Notes under the pieces: model-generated
Told to the model about the DNA's origin: nothing
The model's input: the letters and a program-made list of their open reading frames with translations, nothing else
Database searches by the model: none
In this document: positions 61,018-64,000 of the stretch, piece by piece
Numbering within the stretch: position 1 is the first letter of the stretch
Layout of the letters: each line of letters begins with the position of its first letter
Made by a program: the position numbers and the translations under genes
Assembly (NCBI RefSeq): GCF_017874715.1
Contig: NZ_JAGGLR010000005.1
Coordinates: 310,001-374,000 of the forward strand
Reading direction: 5' to 3'
Length of the DNA: 64,000 nt
Source: Streptomyces iranensis
GTDB lineage: Bacteria > Actinomycetota > Actinomycetes > Streptomycetales > Streptomycetaceae

Positions 61018-62655
61018 ATGACTGCCACTCTCGTCGCCAAGGATCTCGCCGCCGCACACGGCGACCGCACCCTCTTCTCCGGGCTCGACCTCGTCGTCGC
61101 CCCCGGCGAAGTCATCGGGCTCGTCGGCGTCAACGGTGCGGGCAAGTCCACCCTGCTGCGCCTGCTCGCCGGCCTCACCGATCCCGAGCAGGGGGCCGTA
61201 CGCCTCAGCCCGCCGCACGCCACTGTGGGCCACCTCCCGCAGGAGCCCGAGCGGCGGCCGGGGGAGACCGTACGGGGCTTCCTGGCCCGCCGCACCGGGG
61301 TCGCGGCCGCGCAGGCCGAACTCGACGCCGCCACCCAGGCACTCATGGACGCCGCGCCGGGCGCGGACGACGCATACGCCACCGCCCTGGAGCGCTGGCT
61401 CTCCCTGGGCGCCGCCGACCTCGACGAGCGGGCCGACGAAGTCGCCGCTTCGCTCGGGTTCGACGTCTCCCTGGACCGCCCCATGGCCGCCCTTTCGGGG
61501 GGACAGGCGGCGCGCGCCGGGCTCGCCTCGCTCCTCCTCTCCCGGTACGACGTCTTCCTGCTCGACGAGCCCACCAACGACCTCGACCTCGACGGACTCC
61601 AGCGCCTCGAGATCTTCGTCGGTGGGCTGCGCGCCGGTACGGTGCTCGTCAGCCACGACCGTGAATTCCTCGCCCGCACGGTCGACAAGGTGCTCGAACT
61701 CGACCTCGCCCAGCAGCGGGTCAACCTCTACGGCGGCGGCTACGAGGCCTATCTGGAGGAGCGGGAGACGGCCCGCCGCCACGCCCGCGAACGCTACGAG
61801 GAGTACGCGGACACCCGCGCCACCCTGGAGGCGCGGGCCCGCACCCAGCGCGCCTGGATGGAGAAGGGCGTCAAGAACGCCCGCCGCAAGGCCACCGACG
61901 GCGACAAGATCGGGCGCAACGCCCGGGTCGAGGCCACCGAGAAGCAGGCTGCCAAGGCGCGCCAGACCGACCGGCTGATCGAGCGGCTGGACGTGGTCGA
62001 GGAGCCGCGCAAGGAGTGGGAGCTGCGGATGGAGATCGCCGCGGCGCCGCGCGCGGGTGCGGTCGTGGCGACCCTGCGTGGCGCCGAGGTACGGCGCGGC
62101 GACTTCCGCTTCGGCCCGGTCGACCTCCAGATCGACTGGGCCGACCGGGTCGCGGTCACCGGAGTGAACGGCTCCGGCAAGTCCACCCTGCTCGCCGCCC
62201 TCCTCGGCCGCCTCCCACTGGACGCGGGTGCGGCGGCGCTCGGCCCCGGTGTGGTGGTCGGCGAGGTCGACCAGGCACGCGCGCTCTTCTTCGGCGGCGA
62301 GTCGCTGCTGGAGGCCTTCGGCGCCGCGGTGCCGGAGCTGGCGCCCGCGGACGTACGGACGCTCCTGGCCAAGTTCGGCCTCAAGGCGGACCATGTGGTG
62401 CGGTCAGCGGCCACGCTGTCCCCCGGGGAGCGGACCCGTTCGGCACTGGCGCTCCTCCAGGCGCGCGGGGTCAACCTGCTGGTTCTCGACGAGCCCACCA
62501 ACCACCTGGACCTGGCGGCCATCGAGCAACTCGAGTCGGCACTGGCCTCCTACACCGGCACCCTGCTCCTGGTCACCCACGACCGCCGCATGCTCGACGC
62601 GGTCCACACCACCCGCCGCCTCGCGGTCTCCGAAGGCCGCGTCATCGAGGCCTGA
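61018..62655 (+). CDS. ABC-F family ATPase (ribosome-associated / antibiotic-resistance type)
   Basis: A 545-aa soluble protein with two ABC domains and no membrane part. Walker A motifs are GVNGAGKS near residue 38 and GVNGSGKS near 383. Signatures are [11 protein letters not shown] near 159 and [11 protein letters not shown] near 468; Walker B motifs end in [10 protein letters not shown] and [10 protein letters not shown]. The charged interdomain linker (about 235-330) carries [29 protein letters not shown] proteins act at the ribosomal E-site as translation factors or drug-protection proteins; which one is not decided here. No ribosome site precedes the ATG, consistent with a leaderless mRNA from the TAGGAT element. 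Confidence 0.92.
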   Translation: MTATLVAKDLAAAHGDRTLFSGLDLVVAPGEVIGLVGVNGAGKSTLLRLLAGLTDPEQGAVRLSPPHATVGHLPQEPERRPGETVRGFLARRTGVAAAQAELDAATQALMDAAPGADDAYATALERWLSLGAADLDERADEVAASLGFDVSLDRPMAALSGGQAARAGLASLLLSRYDVFLLDEPTNDLDLDGLQRLEIFVGGLRAGTVLVSHDREFLARTVDKVLELDLAQQRVNLYGGGYEAYLEERETARRHARERYEEYADTRATLEARARTQRAWMEKGVKNARRKATDGDKIGRNARVEATEKQAAKARQTDRLIERLDVVEEPRKEWELRMEIAAAPRAGAVVATLRGAEVRRGDFRFGPVDLQIDWADRVAVTGVNGSGKSTLLAALLGRLPLDAGAAALGPGVVVGEVDQARALFFGGESLLEAFGAAVPELAPADVRTLLAKFGLKADHVVRSAATLSPGERTRSALALLQARGVNLLVLDEPTNHLDLAAIEQLESALASYTGTLLLVTHDRRMLDAVHTTRRLAVSEGRVIEA

Positions 62656-62721
62656 CCCGCCGACCCGGCCCCGCGCCCGCCGGGCCCGAGGGCCACAACA
62701 CGCGGCATCCGCGGACCGGTT

Positions 62722-62776
62722 GGCGCGCCCTGGCCGCGGTGCGAGCCCGGGGGCTCCACCGCGGCCAGGGCGCGCC
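62722..62776. terminator. Exceptionally long perfect hairpin (20-bp stem plus inner 6-bp palindrome)
   Basis: The 20 bases at 62722-62741 are the exact reverse complement of 62757-62776. The 15-base loop itself contains GAGCCC/GGGCTC, so the fold is about 26 bp with one bulged C. It sits between the converging ABC-F and tex genes, 12 bases from the tex stop. Confidence 0.85.
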
Positions 62777-62788
62777 CAGCCCGGCGGG

Positions 62789-64000
62789 CTACCGCTTCTT
62801 GGGGTCGAGCAGGCCCGCCCTCCGCAGGGCGTCGGCCATCGCGTCGTTCACCGGGGCCGCGTCGCGGCCGCCGCCACGCTGGCCACGGCTGCCGCCCTGG
62901 CGCTGCTGGGGCGCGCCGCGACGGCCCCCGCCGCGCTGCCCGCGGCCGTCGTCGGAGCGGTTGCGGCCGTCGTCGGAGCGGTTGCGGTCGCGGCCGCCGC
63001 CGGACGGGGCGCCCGCCTCGTCGTCGAGCCGGAGCGTCAGCGAGATCCGCTTGCGCGGGATGTCGACGTCCAGGACCTTCACCCGCACGATGTCACCGGG
63101 CTTGACCACGTCCCGCGGGTCCTTGACGAACGTCTTGGACATCGCGGAGACATGCACCAGACCGTCCTGGTGCACACCGACGTCGACGAACGCGCCGAAC
63201 GCCGCGACATTGGTGACGACGCCCTCCAGGATCATCCCGGCCGACAGGTCGCCGATCTTCTCGACGCCCTCCTTGAAGGTCGCCGTCTTGAAGCCGGGAC
63301 GCGGGTCGCGGCCCGGCTTCTCCAGCTCCTTGAGGATGTCGGAGACGGTCGGCAGACCGAAGGCGTCGTCCACGAACTCGTTCGGCCGCAGGCCGCGCAG
63401 CACCGAGGTGTTGCCGATCAGGGTGGTCACGTCGCCGCCCGCCGTGGTGGCCATCCGCCGCACCACCGGATACGCCTCGGGGTGCACGCTCGACCCGTCC
63501 AGCGGGTCGTCGCCGCCGCGGATGCGCAGGAAGCCCGCGCACTGCTCATAGGCCTTGGGGCCGAGCCGGGCCACGTCCTTGAGCGCCTTACGGTTGCGGA
63601 ACGGGCCGTTGGTGTCGCGGTGCGAGACGATGTTCTCCGCGAGGCCGGTGCCGATGCCCGAGACCCGGCTGAGCAGTGGGGCGGAGGCCGTGTTGACGTC
63701 CACCCCGACACCGTTCACACAGTCCTCGACGACCGCGTCGAGCGAGCGGGAGAGCTTCACCTCGGACAGGTCGTGCTGGTACTGACCGACGCCGATCGAC
63801 TTCGGATCGATCTTCACCAGCTCGGCCAGCGGATCCTGCAGCCGCCGCGCGATGGAGACGGCGCCGCGCAGCGAGACATCGAGCTCCGGCAGCTCCTGCG
63901 AGGCGAAGGCGGAGGCCGAGTACACGGAGGCGCCGGCCTCCGAGACCATCACCTTGGTGAGCTTCAGCTCGGGGTGCTTGCCGCACAGGTCGCCCGCCAG
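62789..64000 (-). CDS. tex: Tex-family transcription accessory / RNA-binding protein (C-terminal part)
   Basis: The gene runs off the right edge; the frame is open from 64000, so about 403 C-terminal residues are visible. In order: the end of the YqgF-like nuclease-fold domain ([33 protein letters not shown]), helix-hairpin-helix domain ([27 protein letters not shown]), and S1 RNA-binding domain ([31 protein letters not shown]). A basic, glycine/arginine-rich tail contains three NRSDDGR-type units and RGGGR motifs. Tex is a conserved nucleic-acid-binding factor linked to transcription and RNA metabolism. The RG-rich tail is longer than in E. coli-type homologues and probably disordered. Confidence 0.93.
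   Translation of the reverse strand: MAGDLCGKHPELKLTKVMVSEAGASVYSASAFASQELPELDVSLRGAVSIARRLQDPLAELVKIDPKSIGVGQYQHDLSEVKLSRSLDAVVEDCVNGVGVDVNTASAPLLSRVSGIGTGLAENIVSHRDTNGPFRNRKALKDVARLGPKAYEQCAGFLRIRGGDDPLDGSSVHPEAYPVVRRMATTAGGDVTTLIGNTSVLRGLRPNEFVDDAFGLPTVSDILKELEKPGRDPRPGFKTATFKEGVEKIGDLSAGMILEGVVTNVAAFGAFVDVGVHQDGLVHVSAMSKTFVKDPRDVVKPGDIVRVKVLDVDIPRKRISLTLRLDDEAGAPSGGGRDRNRSDDGRNRSDDGRGQRGGGRRGAPQQRQGGSRGQRGGGRDAAPVNDAMADALRRAGLLDPKKR

Overview
The window is about 64 kb of high-GC actinobacterial DNA, most likely a Streptomyces chromosome. The evidence is very GC-rich third codon positions, many GTG starts, an SsgA-family (SALP) sporulation gene, two WhiJ-like XRE/DUF397 gene pairs, an F420-type LLM oxidoreductase and many secreted hydrolases. 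I saw no tRNA, rRNA, CRISPR array, intact insertion sequence or phage gene. Functions are read from remembered family motifs, because no database search was possible.

Layout. 1-1486: end of an oligopeptide ABC transporter operon (two ATPases). 1487-3045: decayed DNA with a moaA remnant, a possible 42-aa membrane peptide and a clean terminator. 3046-4751: anti-sigma-type ATPase, XRE regulator and DUF397 protein. 4773-9260: sulfonate/sulfone sulfur-scavenging locus, read leftward as Cys-rich leader peptide, truncated sfnG, ssuE, sfnB, ssuD, with a divergent LysR gene. 9247-11627: F420 LLM enzyme, IclR regulator, VOC protein. 11636-16270: leftward operon betB-like aldehyde dehydrogenase, APC permease, choline oxidase (choline to glycine betaine). 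16544-20272: very large HEAT-like protein with an internal pentad repeat. 20380-24865: membrane-anchored HTH protein, secreted protein, GPP34 protein, SsgA-like protein. 25094-26557: ECF sigma fused to a ZAS zinc motif and a membrane segment. 26724-27308: two small secreted paralogues. 27837-30791: LysR, second XRE/DUF397 pair, endonuclease V remnant, DUF1203 protein. 30949-33347: DapA/NanA-like lyase plus MFS transporter behind a strong promoter. 33523-38285: family III CoA-transferase, thiolase, FadB-like enzyme. 38450-40140: shrunken SsuD-type LLM remnant coupled to an intact NtaA/DszA-type monooxygenase. 40230-43078: LysR, alpha/beta hydrolase, MerR regulator. 43295-47972: secreted GH2 beta-galactosidase and an MpaB-type protein. 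48152-51485: RHH regulator, DUF4097 protein and DrrAB-type ABC exporter. 51624-56749: three secreted peptidases (M1, S15, M14). 56864-58642: BCCT transporter. 58691-64000: DAO-type oxidoreductase, unknown protein, ABC-F protein and tex (cut by the window end).

Themes. Two loci serve organosulfur use and both carry a truncated monooxygenase. The first is preceded by a 26-codon leader with a Cys-Cys-Cys run and a promoter placed for a leaderless transcript, which suggests cysteine-sensing attenuation. Choline oxidation at 11.6-16.3 kb and BCCT uptake at 56.9 kb could together supply glycine betaine. Secreted peptidases plus the peptide ABC transporter suit a saprophytic, protein-degrading life. 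Gene remnants (moaA, sfnG, nfi, an LLM gene, perhaps an IS transposase) show recent small-scale decay. Convergent gene pairs are separated by long perfect inverted repeats, the best at 62722-62776.
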